Shown in pieces: positions 34,556 to 42,507 of a stretch of DNA of 64,000 bases. The DNA comes from JBAXZR01 sp041670165 (GTDB lineage Bacteria; Bacillota; Clostridia; Christensenellales; UBA1242). A model generated the notes under the pieces. The model searched no databases and was not told the origin of the DNA. It was given only the letters and a program-made list of their open reading frames with translations. How positions within the stretch are numbered: the first letter of the stretch is position 1; each line of letters starts with the position of its first letter. The stretch lies in contig JBAXZR010000005.1 of the NCBI GenBank assembly GCA_041670165.1, positions 1-64,000 on the forward strand, in the 5' to 3' direction. The translations under genes and the position numbers were made by a program.

Positions 34556-35749
34556 GTGATTGATGTAAAAAAGGATTTTGGAATTTTAAAAGATGATTTA
34601 ATATATTTAGATTCTTCTTCTACAAGTCTAAAGCCAAATGTTGTTGTTGATGAAATTTGCTCTTTTTATTCTTCCTGCCAAATGAACGCAGAAAGAGGAA
34701 TTTCTAATAACACAATTTCAATTGCAAAAAAAATACAAGAAACAAGAAAATTAGTTAAAGATTTTATATGTGCAGACAATGAAGATGAAATTACTTTTAC
34801 AAGTGGAGCAACTGAAAGCTCAAATATGATTGCGCTAAGCTATGGATTAAAACATTTAAAAAATGGCGATGAAATTCTTTTGTGCAAGGGTGATCACAAA
34901 TCAACTGTGTTGCCATGGCTAAATGTTGTTGAAATTTTGAAAGTTTTTGGCATCAATATTGTTATTAAGGAAATTTTAATTGATGTTGAAGGCGATTACA
35001 AAGAACAAGATTTAATTGGCAAAGTCAATGATAATACAAAAGTTATTGTTTTAACGCACATTCACAATATGTATGGGCTAGAAATGGATATACAAAAACT
35101 TATTCCACAAATTAGAGAAAAGAATAATAATGCAATTATTGTTCTTGATGCAAGCCAAAGTGTTGGACATATAAATGTTGATGTGCAAAAACTCAATCCA
35201 GAATTTTTATATTTTTCTGGACATAAAATGTTTGCTGGTATGGGTGTTGGAGTTCTTTACACAAAAAGAGAACTCCTAAAAGAGATGCAACCTTTCAAAA
35301 TTGGCGGCGGTTTTAAAAATGAAAATTTAGAAATCAAAAAGGGCAGTGATTTTGAAAGTGGAACTCAAAACATAGCTGAAATTTTATCACTTAAAAAAGC
35401 AATTGAATATATAAATTCAATTGGCATGCAAAACATAGAATATCATATTTATGAAATTACAAGATATTTGTTTGATAAGTTAAATCTAATTAAAAACATT
35501 GAGTTTAATAAAGGTGTTGCAATGTGCAAATGTGCACTTGGTTATGGAATTATAAGTTTCAAAATTAATGGCATTTCATCTTCAGAGCTTGGAGAAATTT
35601 TAAGAGATTATAATGTTGTTGTTAGAACTGGAAACTTTTGCAATACAAGTGAAAAAGATGACTTTGTAAGAGTAAGTTTGCATGTTTACAACACAAAAGA
35701 AGATATTGACAAATTTGTCAAAATTTTAAATCATATTTTAGAAAGCTAA
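34556..35749 (+). CDS. SufS/CsdA-like cysteine desulfurase (class V aminotransferase)
   Basis: 397 residues, starting at GTG (34556) with AAAGGAG upstream. LDSSSTSLKPN at the N-terminus, TSGATESSN, VLDASQSVGHINVD and SGHKMFAGMGVGVLY with PLP Lys224 define the family. RTGNFCNT near the end carries the persulfide-forming Cys362. It would release sulfur from cysteine to an acceptor, and the rhodanese domain encoded 62 bases upstream is an obvious candidate. No SufU, SufB or SufC is near, so this is not a standard Fe-S assembly operon. C-terminal DFVRVSLHVYNT is typical. Confidence 0.85.
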   Translation: MIDVKKDFGILKDDLIYLDSSSTSLKPNVVVDEICSFYSSCQMNAERGISNNTISIAKKIQETRKLVKDFICADNEDEITFTSGATESSNMIALSYGLKHLKNGDEILLCKGDHKSTVLPWLNVVEILKVFGINIVIKEILIDVEGDYKEQDLIGKVNDNTKVIVLTHIHNMYGLEMDIQKLIPQIREKNNNAIIVLDASQSVGHINVDVQKLNPEFLYFSGHKMFAGMGVGVLYTKRELLKEMQPFKIGGGFKNENLEIKKGSDFESGTQNIAEILSLKKAIEYINSIGMQNIEYHIYEITRYLFDKLNLIKNIEFNKGVAMCKCALGYGIISFKINGISSSELGEILRDYNVVVRTGNFCNTSEKDDFVRVSLHVYNTKEDIDKFVKILNHILES

Positions 35750-35935
35750 TTTATTTATCTTAAGTGTGATACTAATTCTAGTCATATTTTTAAGATTGTT
35801 TTAGACATTTAATCTATGGAAAAGTGTTTTTATTTTTTTTATTATAAATAACTACTAAATATAGTAATTTTTATGATTTGTTCTACAATAAAGGCTCTCA
35901 TTTTTGAGTTTAATTTTTTTAATTAATTTTGAAAA

Positions 35936-36952
35936 TTATTTTAATGAATAAGTGATTTCGCCTTCGTAATTTTCATAATTTACTGTTGCAATTGCTCCGT
36001 TAAGAACAGGCATGGTTGGTGGAAGATGCCCAATGTCTGCGTTCATAATGATTGGAACATTTAAATCACTAAGTTGTGAAACAACTGCTTTTCTGTTAGT
36101 TAAATCACAAAATGTTTTACTTATTAATGGTCTTCCAAAAACAAATCCTTTAACATATTTAAACCAATCAGCATTTTTAAGTTGCCACAAAGCTCGAATT
36201 GTTTCGGGAACGGTCAAATCACAGGTTTCAAGATACCAAATGATTCCATCGCTAGCATATTTTTCAATAAATTCTTTTGTTTTGTCAAATTTTGTGCCAA
36301 GAATTGTAACAAGAATATCAAGACAACCGCCAATCATTCTCCCAGTGAAACTGACTTTTTTGTTGCCAGCAACATTTGTCCATTTAACATTTTTAGTTAA
36401 ATTGAAACCAGACAAAATTTTTTTTGGATTTTTATATCTTTTTGTTTGATATTTCTCCATGCTTTTAAAAGAAAAATTTTGCCCAGTAAGAAGAGAGAAA
36501 TTGTCATTAAGAGAACCATGCCATTTTTTCATTCCAAAATTCAAAAAATTGTAACCATAGATTGTTGCAATGTCTAAGGAAGTTGTTAAATAATAAACAA
36601 GAACGGTGTTGTCAGAAAACCCTTGAAAAAATTTTGGTGTAGATTTTTTAAATTCTTCAGCTTTCAAAAAAGGAAGAATTTCAACCATAAATTCTCCACC
36701 ACCAAGAGAAATTATGGCATTTATGTTTTCATTTTTCCACATTCTCAAAAATTCTTCAGCTCTAACTGAACTGGTTGCACTAACATGAAAATCATCACAA
36801 AATCTATTTTCACTTTCAACAGTTTTGTAACCAAGTTTGTGAACAGATTTAAGTGCTTGATTATATTTCAATATCTTATCTTCCACAAGTCCGCTAGATG
36901 GGGCAGGAATGCCAATTGTTTGCCCCTTTTCTAAAAATTTTGGATAAATCAT
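35936..36952 (-). CDS. S66-family LD-carboxypeptidase/MccF-like peptidase
   Basis: 338 residues. The Ser-Glu-His triad can be placed: nucleophile Ser113 in GFSDNT, Glu242 in WYLETCD, His309 in ADIGHLPPTMPV. An N-terminal IGIPAPSS strand and LGGGEFMVEILPF are also typical. S66 enzymes include LdcA, which trims murein tetrapeptides, and MccF, which cleaves microcin C-type acyl-adenylates to give immunity. There is no signal peptide, so it acts in the cytoplasm. Context does not decide between murein recycling and antibiotic immunity. AAGGAG lies before the ATG. Confidence 0.88.
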   Translation of the reverse strand: MIYPKFLEKGQTIGIPAPSSGLVEDKILKYNQALKSVHKLGYKTVESENRFCDDFHVSATSSVRAEEFLRMWKNENINAIISLGGGEFMVEILPFLKAEEFKKSTPKFFQGFSDNTVLVYYLTTSLDIATIYGYNFLNFGMKKWHGSLNDNFSLLTGQNFSFKSMEKYQTKRYKNPKKILSGFNLTKNVKWTNVAGNKKVSFTGRMIGGCLDILVTILGTKFDKTKEFIEKYASDGIIWYLETCDLTVPETIRALWQLKNADWFKYVKGFVFGRPLISKTFCDLTNRKAVVSQLSDLNVPIIMNADIGHLPPTMPVLNGAIATVNYENYEGEITYSLK

Positions 36953-37180
36953 AATTTTCTCCTTGTTATTAAAATTAAAATGAAATAATAAAACAAAATG
37001 TGATTTTTTGTTAGTATAACATGATTTTTTTATTTTTATATTTTAAAATTTTTATAAAAAACACCAAAATATAAAGAAATTATTTTTCTAATTGTTTTTG
37101 CATTTATATATAATTTTGATACATTTTTTTAGACTAAGGATTTTTTAAACATAAAAGTTATAGTTTATTAAACAAATCAA

Positions 37181-37320
37181 TTGAAAATATAATCAAAATA
37201 TTATAAAATTATTTAAGAAGATAAAAACACAGTTCTGGTTGGTAGTCCAGACGCTAATAAATTAGCCAGTAACCTGCCTCCTAAGGTTGTCCGTTCTTCA
37301 TTCTATTTTTTAGGAGGATT
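37181..37320 (+). promoter_or_regulatory. yjdF-motif riboswitch with its promoter
   Basis: The promoter is TTGAAA (37181-37186), a 17-base spacer, TAAAAT (37204-37209). The RNA that follows contains CTGG/CCAG and GCTAAT/ATTAGC hairpins. It also has a stem AACCT (37271-37275) with AGGTT (37284-37288) whose loop carries CCTCCTA. CCTCCTAA (37277-37284) is perfectly complementary to TTAGGAGG (37310-37317), the ribosome binding site of the gene. This is the position, gene partner and translational mechanism known for yjdF RNA, which responds to azaaromatic compounds. Confidence 0.8.
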
Positions 37321-37324
37321 CCTT

Positions 37325-37741
37325 ATGGAAGAAGAAACTATCAGTTTGACCATTTTTTTTGATGGGCAATTTTGGGGCGCTTTGTTTGAAATATTTTCAA
37401 AAAAGCAAATGGTCGTATGCAAATATGTTTTTGGAGCTGAGCCAAGCGATGCGGAAGTTTTTGAATTTATTAAAAGCAATTGGAAAAACTTGAGTTTTTG
37501 TTTAGCAGTAAAAAATTTTCAAAAAAACAAAAAAATAAACCCCAAAAGAATGAAGAAAATCATTAATTTAGCTCTTAATCAAAAAGGAATTAGCAAAAAA
37601 TCTTTTCAAGTTATCAAGCTACAACAAGAACAAAAAAAAATTGAACTTAAGCAAATTAGAAAAGAAAACCTTGTTAATGAAGAACAAAAAAAATTTGAGT
37701 TAAGACAACAAAAAAAGAAACAAAAAAAGTGTGGTCACTGA
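37325..37741 (+). CDS. yjdF: YjdF/DUF2992 family protein
   Basis: 138 residues. The N-terminal half (LTIFFDGQFWGALFEI, VCKYVFGAEPSDAEVFEFI) is the conserved DUF2992 part. The C-terminal half is a Lys/Gln/Glu-rich helix (KQIRKENLVNEEQKKFELRQQKKKQKK) that is likely disordered or RNA-binding. The family is of unknown function, is found in Firmicutes, and is typically regulated by the yjdF RNA, exactly as here. A role in coping with toxic azaaromatics has been proposed from riboswitch ligands. Confidence 0.88.
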   Translation: MEEETISLTIFFDGQFWGALFEIFSKKQMVVCKYVFGAEPSDAEVFEFIKSNWKNLSFCLAVKNFQKNKKINPKRMKKIINLALNQKGISKKSFQVIKLQQEQKKIELKQIRKENLVNEEQKKFELRQQKKKQKKCGH

Positions 37742-37780
37742 TTAAAAAATGAAAGAATTATCTTTCATTTTTTAATTGGT
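37741..37780 (+). terminator. Rho-independent terminator
   Basis: The stem begins at the last base of the yjdF stop codon: 16 perfect base pairs (37741-37756 with 37761-37776) around an ATTA loop. Confidence 0.8.
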
Positions 37781-37812
37781 GTTGTAAAAAAATGTTAATA
37801 AAAAAAAGTTAC

Positions 37813-37840
37813 TTGACATACAATGGAATATAGTTATAAT
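37813..37840 (+). promoter_or_regulatory. Promoter of the mgtE leader
   Basis: TTGACA (37813-37818), a 16-base spacer, TATAAT (37835-37840). Confidence 0.8.
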
Positions 37841-37862
37841 AAAAAAGTTAAAGGAGATTTAC

Positions 37863-37913
37863 ATGGGCGATTCAGCGGGTCATAGTAGAAAAAATAACAA
37901 AACTTGCATGTAA
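37863..37913 (+). CDS. Leader peptide upstream of mgtE
   Basis: Sixteen residues, MGDSAGHSRKNNKTCM, with AAAGGAG 7 bases upstream of the ATG and a TAA at 37911-37913. Nothing else lies between promoter and mgtE. The peptide is not hydrophobic and the middle is basic (HSRKNNK), unlike a random short ORF in this composition. The stop codon sits beside the left arm of one of two competing hairpins, so translation of this peptide probably controls mgtE. Mg2+-dependent ribosome behaviour at leader ORFs is known for mgtA/mgtL in enterobacteria. Confidence 0.55.
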   Translation: MGDSAGHSRKNNKTCM

Positions 37914-37959
37914 ATTGAAAAGTTGTTTTTCTCTTGCATGCAAAGTTTGTGCAAGGGGG
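37904..37959 (+). promoter_or_regulatory. Mutually exclusive hairpins before mgtE
   Basis: TTGCATG (37904-37910) can pair with CATGCAA (37937-37943). Alternatively CTTGCA (37933-37938) pairs with TGCAAG (37950-37955), which lies against the GGGGG ribosome site (37955-37959). The two folds share bases 37937-37938, so only one can form. A ribosome at the end of the leader ORF would block the first. Confidence 0.55.
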
Positions 37960-37963
37960 AAAA

Positions 37964-39298
37964 ATGGCAAATGAACAAATACTTGATTTAATTAATCAAA
38001 AAAAGTTTTCAGATTTAAGAACTTATTTAAATGGTTTAAAAGAAGCCGATATTGCAGATGAAATTGAAAAAATAGAAGAACCAGATGTTCTTCTAAAAGT
38101 TTTTCGTCTATTAAAAAAAGATATTGCAGCAGATGTTTTTACTTATTTGGATTTTGATATTCAAAAACATTTAATCGAAACAATTTCAGAACAAGAATTA
38201 AATTTAATCATGAACGATTTATATCTAGATGACACAATTGATTTAATTGAAAACTTGCCAGCAAATGTTGTCAACAGAATTTTGAGAGTAACTAAAGCCG
38301 AAAAAAGGCAAGAAATCAATCGCTTTTTAGGCTATGAAGAAAAAACTGCAGGCAGTTTGATGACTTCAGAATACCTTGACTTAAAAGGTGACATGAAAGT
38401 TTCTGATTGTTTCAAAAGAATAAGAAAGCTTGCTCAAGACAAAGAAACAATCAACACATGTTACATTGTTGATGACACAAAAATGCTTATAGGTGAAATA
38501 TCAATTAGAGATTTGATTTTGGCTTCACCAACAAAACTTATTAAAGATGTTATGTCTTCAAATATAATTCCTGTAAACACAAGTGAAACTCAAGAAGAAG
38601 TTTCTTCGCTCTTTAAAAAATATAATGTGAACGAATTGCCTGTTCAAGACATGGATAACAGAATGGTTGGAATCATAACAATCGATGATGTTATTGATGT
38701 TATTGAAGAAGATACAACTGAAGATTTCCATAAAATGGCGGCAATTATGCCAAATGATGAAAGCTATTTAAAAACATCAGCTTTCACACACTCAAAGAAA
38801 AGAATTTTGTGGTTGACATTGCTTATGATTTCTGCAATTTTTACAGGAATTTTGCTAACTAGTTATGAACAAATTTTGTCTGACCAAATCATTCTTGTTT
38901 CTTTTTTGCCGTTACTAATGGGACTTGCGGGAAATTGTGGCTCTCAAGCTTCAACCCTTATGATAAGAGGTATGGTGCTTGAAGAAATTTCAATGAAAGA
39001 TTATTTCAAAATATTTTTCAAAGAGTTTTATGTTTCTTTGTTTATGGGTTCATTTTTGGCAATATTTAATTTTTTTAGAATTTTTATTCAGTATAAAGAT
39101 TTTTTAATCGCTACAATAATCGCTCTCACTGTTATTTTAATTGTTTTAATTGCAAATTTAATTGGATTCACAATGCCACTCTTAGCAAAAAAGTTAAAAT
39201 TAGATCCAGCTGTTATGGCAGCGCCAATCATAACAACCATACTAGATTGTTTGGTTATTTTAACATATTTTAATATTGCTCAAATGCTACTATATTAA
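37964..39298 (+). CDS. mgtE: MgtE magnesium transporter/channel
   Basis: 444 residues from the ATG at 37964 with AAGGGGG upstream; an earlier in-frame ATG at 37934 falls inside the leader hairpin. An N-terminal superhelical MgtE_N domain (about 10-130) is followed by two CBS domains (about 135-255, ending VGIITIDDVIDVIEEDTTED). Five membrane helices then carry FLPLLMGLAGNCGSQASTLMIRG and the ion-pathway segment PIITTILDCLVILTYF. MgtE is a Mg2+-gated channel. The leader peptide and switching hairpins suggest expression is tuned at the RNA level as well. Confidence 0.92.
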   Translation: MANEQILDLINQKKFSDLRTYLNGLKEADIADEIEKIEEPDVLLKVFRLLKKDIAADVFTYLDFDIQKHLIETISEQELNLIMNDLYLDDTIDLIENLPANVVNRILRVTKAEKRQEINRFLGYEEKTAGSLMTSEYLDLKGDMKVSDCFKRIRKLAQDKETINTCYIVDDTKMLIGEISIRDLILASPTKLIKDVMSSNIIPVNTSETQEEVSSLFKKYNVNELPVQDMDNRMVGIITIDDVIDVIEEDTTEDFHKMAAIMPNDESYLKTSAFTHSKKRILWLTLLMISAIFTGILLTSYEQILSDQIILVSFLPLLMGLAGNCGSQASTLMIRGMVLEEISMKDYFKIFFKEFYVSLFMGSFLAIFNFFRIFIQYKDFLIATIIALTVILIVLIANLIGFTMPLLAKKLKLDPAVMAAPIITTILDCLVILTYFNIAQMLLY

Positions 39299-39517
39299 TA
39301 AATATCCGTGAAAATATTGTAAAATATAAACAAATATTGAACATTATGTCAATAAATTTTTATGTTAAAAAGAAGTAATAGCAAATTTATCTAAGCAAAA
39401 CAAATTTAGCTTATTTGTTTTATTTTGTTGTTACTAATATAATTTCCAATAAAAAAATTCATATAACATAATGTTTATAAAATTTTATGTTTTTGTTTGA
39501 TATTAATTTTTAAGTTT

Positions 39518-40159
39518 TTAAAAAATTATTTGATTTAGATTAATTATGTCTAAGTATCTCAGTGCTTCTTTGCTGAAAAATGATTCTGGTGCAATTAAAC
39601 TTGCTTCGTCAGGCACATTTTGTTCCTTTAAACTGAAATGAACATGTGCAGAATCTTGGCATGCAACTAAATTTCCAATTATAGTCCCTTGAGTTATATA
39701 GTCGCCAACTTTTACAAATAAATTGTTTTCTTGCTGTGTTTTTACTTCTGAAGAATAACCCCATGTTTCAAATTCTAGCAAGATTGAATACTTTGAGTTT
39801 AACATAATCCAAATTTCAAATGCCCAATTGTCAGTTTCACCTTGGTCAAGAATAAGCTTTGGTTCAACATGAGTTATAATTCCATTATACATTGCTCTAA
39901 AAGTCAAAAAACCGCATCCATTTTTACAAAAAAAATCAATGCCAACATTCTCAGGTGTTGAAAATGAGCGAATGCTATATTCGTCAATTTCTTCAAAAAC
40001 AAATGGAGTTGACAATTCAAAATTATCTAATCCATCAAACATTGAATCAAGCTTTTCAACAGTTATTACTTCGTTGTTTTTAGCAACACAAACAATCACG
40101 GCAACAATCAAAATTAAGAAGAAGCTTGTGAAAAGTTTGATTAATTTATTTTTTTTCAT
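39518..40159 (-). CDS. Membrane-anchored degenerate M23/LytM-like protein
   Basis: 213 residues. A basic N-terminus and one helix (about 8-26) anchor it in the membrane. The rest is a LytM-like beta fold: NVGIDFFC, VKVGDYITQGTIIGNLVACQDSAHVHFSL. The HxH metal pair is kept (His172, His174) and so is Asp75. The first zinc ligand His, expected four residues before Asp75, is Asn71, so endopeptidase activity is doubtful. Such degenerate LytM proteins often activate amidases or act in spore-mother-cell channels. The promoter abuts the ATG with no ribosome site. Confidence 0.72.
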   Translation of the reverse strand: MKKNKLIKLFTSFFLILIVAVIVCVAKNNEVITVEKLDSMFDGLDNFELSTPFVFEEIDEYSIRSFSTPENVGIDFFCKNGCGFLTFRAMYNGIITHVEPKLILDQGETDNWAFEIWIMLNSKYSILLEFETWGYSSEVKTQQENNLFVKVGDYITQGTIIGNLVACQDSAHVHFSLKEQNVPDEASLIAPESFFSKEALRYLDIINLNQIIF

Positions 40160-40166
40160 ATTGTTT

Positions 40167-40195
40167 ATATTAATGATTTCTTATTATTATGTCAA
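40167..40195 (-). promoter_or_regulatory. Promoter with leaderless geometry
   Basis: Minus strand: TTGACA (40195-40190), a 17-base spacer, TAATAT (40172-40167), seven bases, then the ATG at 40159. Confidence 0.75.
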
Positions 40196-40260
40196 TTGTT
40201 TAAATCAATAAAACAAAGTCGTTCAGCCATAACATTTTTTGTGCTATCTCAGTATTTCAC

Positions 40261-40532
40261 TCTTCGCTTTCACTATTCACTAATCACTATTAAGAAATGG
40301 AGTTCAAAAAATCTGCACGAATTTAGTTCGGGTAAACACTACCAATTAGATATATACATAAGACATTAATTAAAACATGGAGTTCAAAAAAACAGGCTGA
40401 ATTTAGTTCAGCCTAACTTTTTTTAAACGAACATTTTTTAAGGAGGGGGAGCTCCAGAGGGGAACCCAAAAATAGCGAGTTAACAAAACAAAAGTTTTGC
40501 GTACCCGCGTATTTTTTTTGGTCCACCCCAAT
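40261..40532 (+). repeat. Intergenic repeat element, copy A (inverted partner at 59.7-60.1 kb)
   Basis: Shares blocks with the reverse complement of the 59738-60095 region in the same order: 29 identical bases (40298-40326 with 60026-60054), 35 identical bases (40379-40413 with 59901-59935), then AGGAGGGGGAG, ATAGCGAGTTA and a GTTTTGCGTACCCGCGT block. Within it AGGCTGAA/TTCAGCCT forms a hairpin with T-runs on both strands, so it can also act as a terminator for the minus-strand gene at 40535. It also contains two direct copies of TGGAGTTCAAAAAA (from 40298 and 40378). Confidence 0.85.
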
Positions 40533-40534
40533 AT

Positions 40535-41224
40535 CTAAAATGCGAATAGTAAAAAAGCTGCAATTGATATTTGACCTGCATAATATAAAGCATGATTGAT
40601 TATGCAAAGAATGTTGTCGTTTCCTTTTCCACCAAAGTACATTTTTGAAAGAACCAAATCACTAAGCCAAATAAGAAATGTGCCAAGGAAAAATGGAATT
40701 AATGAAGCATTTATTGTTGCTTGCCAAAATGAAATTATGGATAAAAAAGTGAGAATAAATGTGTAACTAAGAATTTGTAGATAAAATCCTTTGAAATTTA
40801 GTTTCATTAATTTTCCAGCTTGCATAATGAGCAAACTTAAACCAATAGCAGCTAAAACAGATATAATAACTGACAAAAATGTCATATTTGGGGAAGTTAA
40901 CATAATTAAGGAAATAAAATAAAAAATATGTCCAATTCCAAAACTTGTCATTCCTGCATTTAAGAATTTTTTGTTATCTTGCCTGTAAATAACTTTTAAA
41001 TCTAGTAGAATGTCGCCAATTAGTCCGCTTGTTAAACCTAAGATAACAAAAACTATTGAATTGTTGAAATTTGTTGCATTGATTAGCGAAAAAACTCCCG
41101 CAGAAACAAAAGCAAATGAAGCTAGTGTTTTTGTGATTAAACCCCAAAAACCACCAACTTTAACTCGGACAACCAAAAAAAGTACTGCAAAAACTGCACA
41201 TAAAATAATAAGAGCAATTTCCAT
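40535..41224 (-). CDS. YhhN/TMEM86-family membrane protein (lysoplasmalogenase-like)
   Basis: 229 residues with about eight membrane helices. Family marks are KTLASFAFVSAG, GLIGDILLDL, FGIGHIFYF, LSDLVLSKMYF and NHALYYAGQ. YhhN-family proteins include eukaryotic TMEM86B lysoplasmalogenase and bacterial enzymes that cleave the vinyl-ether bond of lysoplasmalogens. Anaerobic bacteria do make plasmalogens, so this activity is plausible, though not shown for this protein. AAGGAG precedes the ATG. Confidence 0.82.
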   Translation of the reverse strand: MEIALIILCAVFAVLFLVVRVKVGGFWGLITKTLASFAFVSAGVFSLINATNFNNSIVFVILGLTSGLIGDILLDLKVIYRQDNKKFLNAGMTSFGIGHIFYFISLIMLTSPNMTFLSVIISVLAAIGLSLLIMQAGKLMKLNFKGFYLQILSYTFILTFLSIISFWQATINASLIPFFLGTFLIWLSDLVLSKMYFGGKGNDNILCIINHALYYAGQISIAAFLLFAF

Positions 41225-41446
41225 ATTATCAAACTCCTTTTTGTATAATAATCATATTATACCTAAAATAAAAATTTTTCTCAAACAAAAATAACATTTA
41301 AATTTTTATTATTTTGTCCTTATATTAAATTTTTTATAATTTTGAAGACAATAAAAACATTATTTTTGTTTTTATTATAGTTAGGACAATCGAAAATTAG
41401 TAAAGTCTAGGATTTATTTGGTTATCAAAATTAATTTTTTAAATTA

Positions 41447-41620
41447 AAACTAAAAGCCGATTTTTTATATGATGTTATAGATTTTTAATATTATAAATAT
41501 ATCTAAAAGCCGATTTTTTATAGTGTACTTAATATTTTAAGCTTAAACTAAAGTCTGATTTTTTTATTATGTATATAATATTATAAATTGAAACTAAATG
41601 CCGGTTTTTATATAATGAAA
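41447..41620. repeat. Four imperfect direct repeats
   Basis: Units resembling AAACTAAAAGCCGATTTTTT start near 41447, 41500, 41545 and 41591 (spacings 53, 45, 46). They drift in sequence (CCGA, CCGA, CTGA, CCGG). They fill a 400-base gap with no gene between yhhN and the AlkD-like gene. The rest of the gap (41225-41446) is plain AT-rich DNA. Confidence 0.65.
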
Positions 41621-41625
41621 TAGAT

Positions 41626-42306
41626 TTATTTAATTTTTAATGTTCTTAAATATGTTTTCCTTTCATCGCTTACTCGAAAGCTTTCAACAGCTTTTTGAAT
41701 TGATTTGTTTTGAATCCATTTGCTAAGTTTTTTGCTTTCAATAATAGGCAAAGTTTTTTCATATTGTTTAATTAGTGCAAAGCTATAAAACCATGCAATA
41801 GCAATGTTAATATAGTATTCTTCTGATTCAACACTGTTAACCAAATCAAAAATTTCTTCTGAAAAATTTTCATCTAGGTAAAATTGAAGAAGAGAAACAA
41901 TTCCAAATCTAACAGTGAAAGTGTTTTTGGATTTAAGCCAAATTTTGATTTTGTTTAACACTTCTTTTGGATACTTTTTAAAAATTTTTGGAGAAATAAC
42001 ATCACAAGCTGCCCAGTTATCAATGTGGGGTAAATATTTTTCCAAATAGTCTATAAAAGTTTTGAAATCAAGCTTCATTCCTGTTAATAATGAAGAATGA
42101 ACAATATTTTCCTCATAATATTTGTGAGGCAATTCTTCCAAAAACTTTATATGATCGTCATCTTTCAAAAATTCTTTAACAAAATTGCGTATATCTGGTG
42201 TTTTTATTCCAATCATTTTTTCTTTGTCAATATTAATAATCTTTGCACCAAAATCTCTTGCTTTTAAATCTTGCATTTCGAACAATTTTTTTGTTACTTT
42301 TTCCAT
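41626..42306 (-). CDS. AlkD-family DNA alkylation repair protein
   Basis: 226 residues from the ATG at 42306, chosen for the GGAGGAAG just upstream; a longer in-frame extension is hydrophobic and overlaps the divergent promoter. The chain is all helical HEAT-like repeats with conserved IGIKTPDIRNFVKEF, PHIDNWAACDVISPK and NTFTVRFGIVSLLQFYL. AlkD enzymes excise cationic N3- and N7-alkylated bases by binding the DNA backbone. The gene is monocistronic and divergent from the secG operon. Confidence 0.85.
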   Translation of the reverse strand: MEKVTKKLFEMQDLKARDFGAKIINIDKEKMIGIKTPDIRNFVKEFLKDDDHIKFLEELPHKYYEENIVHSSLLTGMKLDFKTFIDYLEKYLPHIDNWAACDVISPKIFKKYPKEVLNKIKIWLKSKNTFTVRFGIVSLLQFYLDENFSEEIFDLVNSVESEEYYINIAIAWFYSFALIKQYEKTLPIIESKKLSKWIQNKSIQKAVESFRVSDERKTYLRTLKIK

Positions 42307-42440
42307 TTTCTTCCTCCAAATTATGTTGTATTTTATCATAATAATAAAAGTAAAGACAACAATTTCTAAACATAAAAATCTAAAATTAATCAATTTAACC
42401 AATAAACATTTAATTATAATAATATTTTTGAAAAGATTAA

Positions 42441-42469
42441 TTGACATTGTGTTACAAATTTGTTATCAT
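42441..42469 (+). promoter_or_regulatory. Promoter of the secG operon
   Basis: TTGACA (42441-42446), a 17-base spacer, TATCAT (42464-42469) with TGT before it. Confidence 0.75.
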
Positions 42470-42507
42470 CTTAAAGCTTAATTGAAAAAAGATAAAGTGA
42501 GGAAATT

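Noticed and set aside
37863..37960. M-box (ykoK) Mg2+ riboswitch before mgtE
   Set aside because: The leader is far too short and lacks the conserved M-box core; a leader ORF with hairpins explains it better.
41447..41620. Spaced direct repeats that might be a CRISPR array
   Set aside because: Only four drifting units, AT-rich spacers, irregular spacing and no cas genes.
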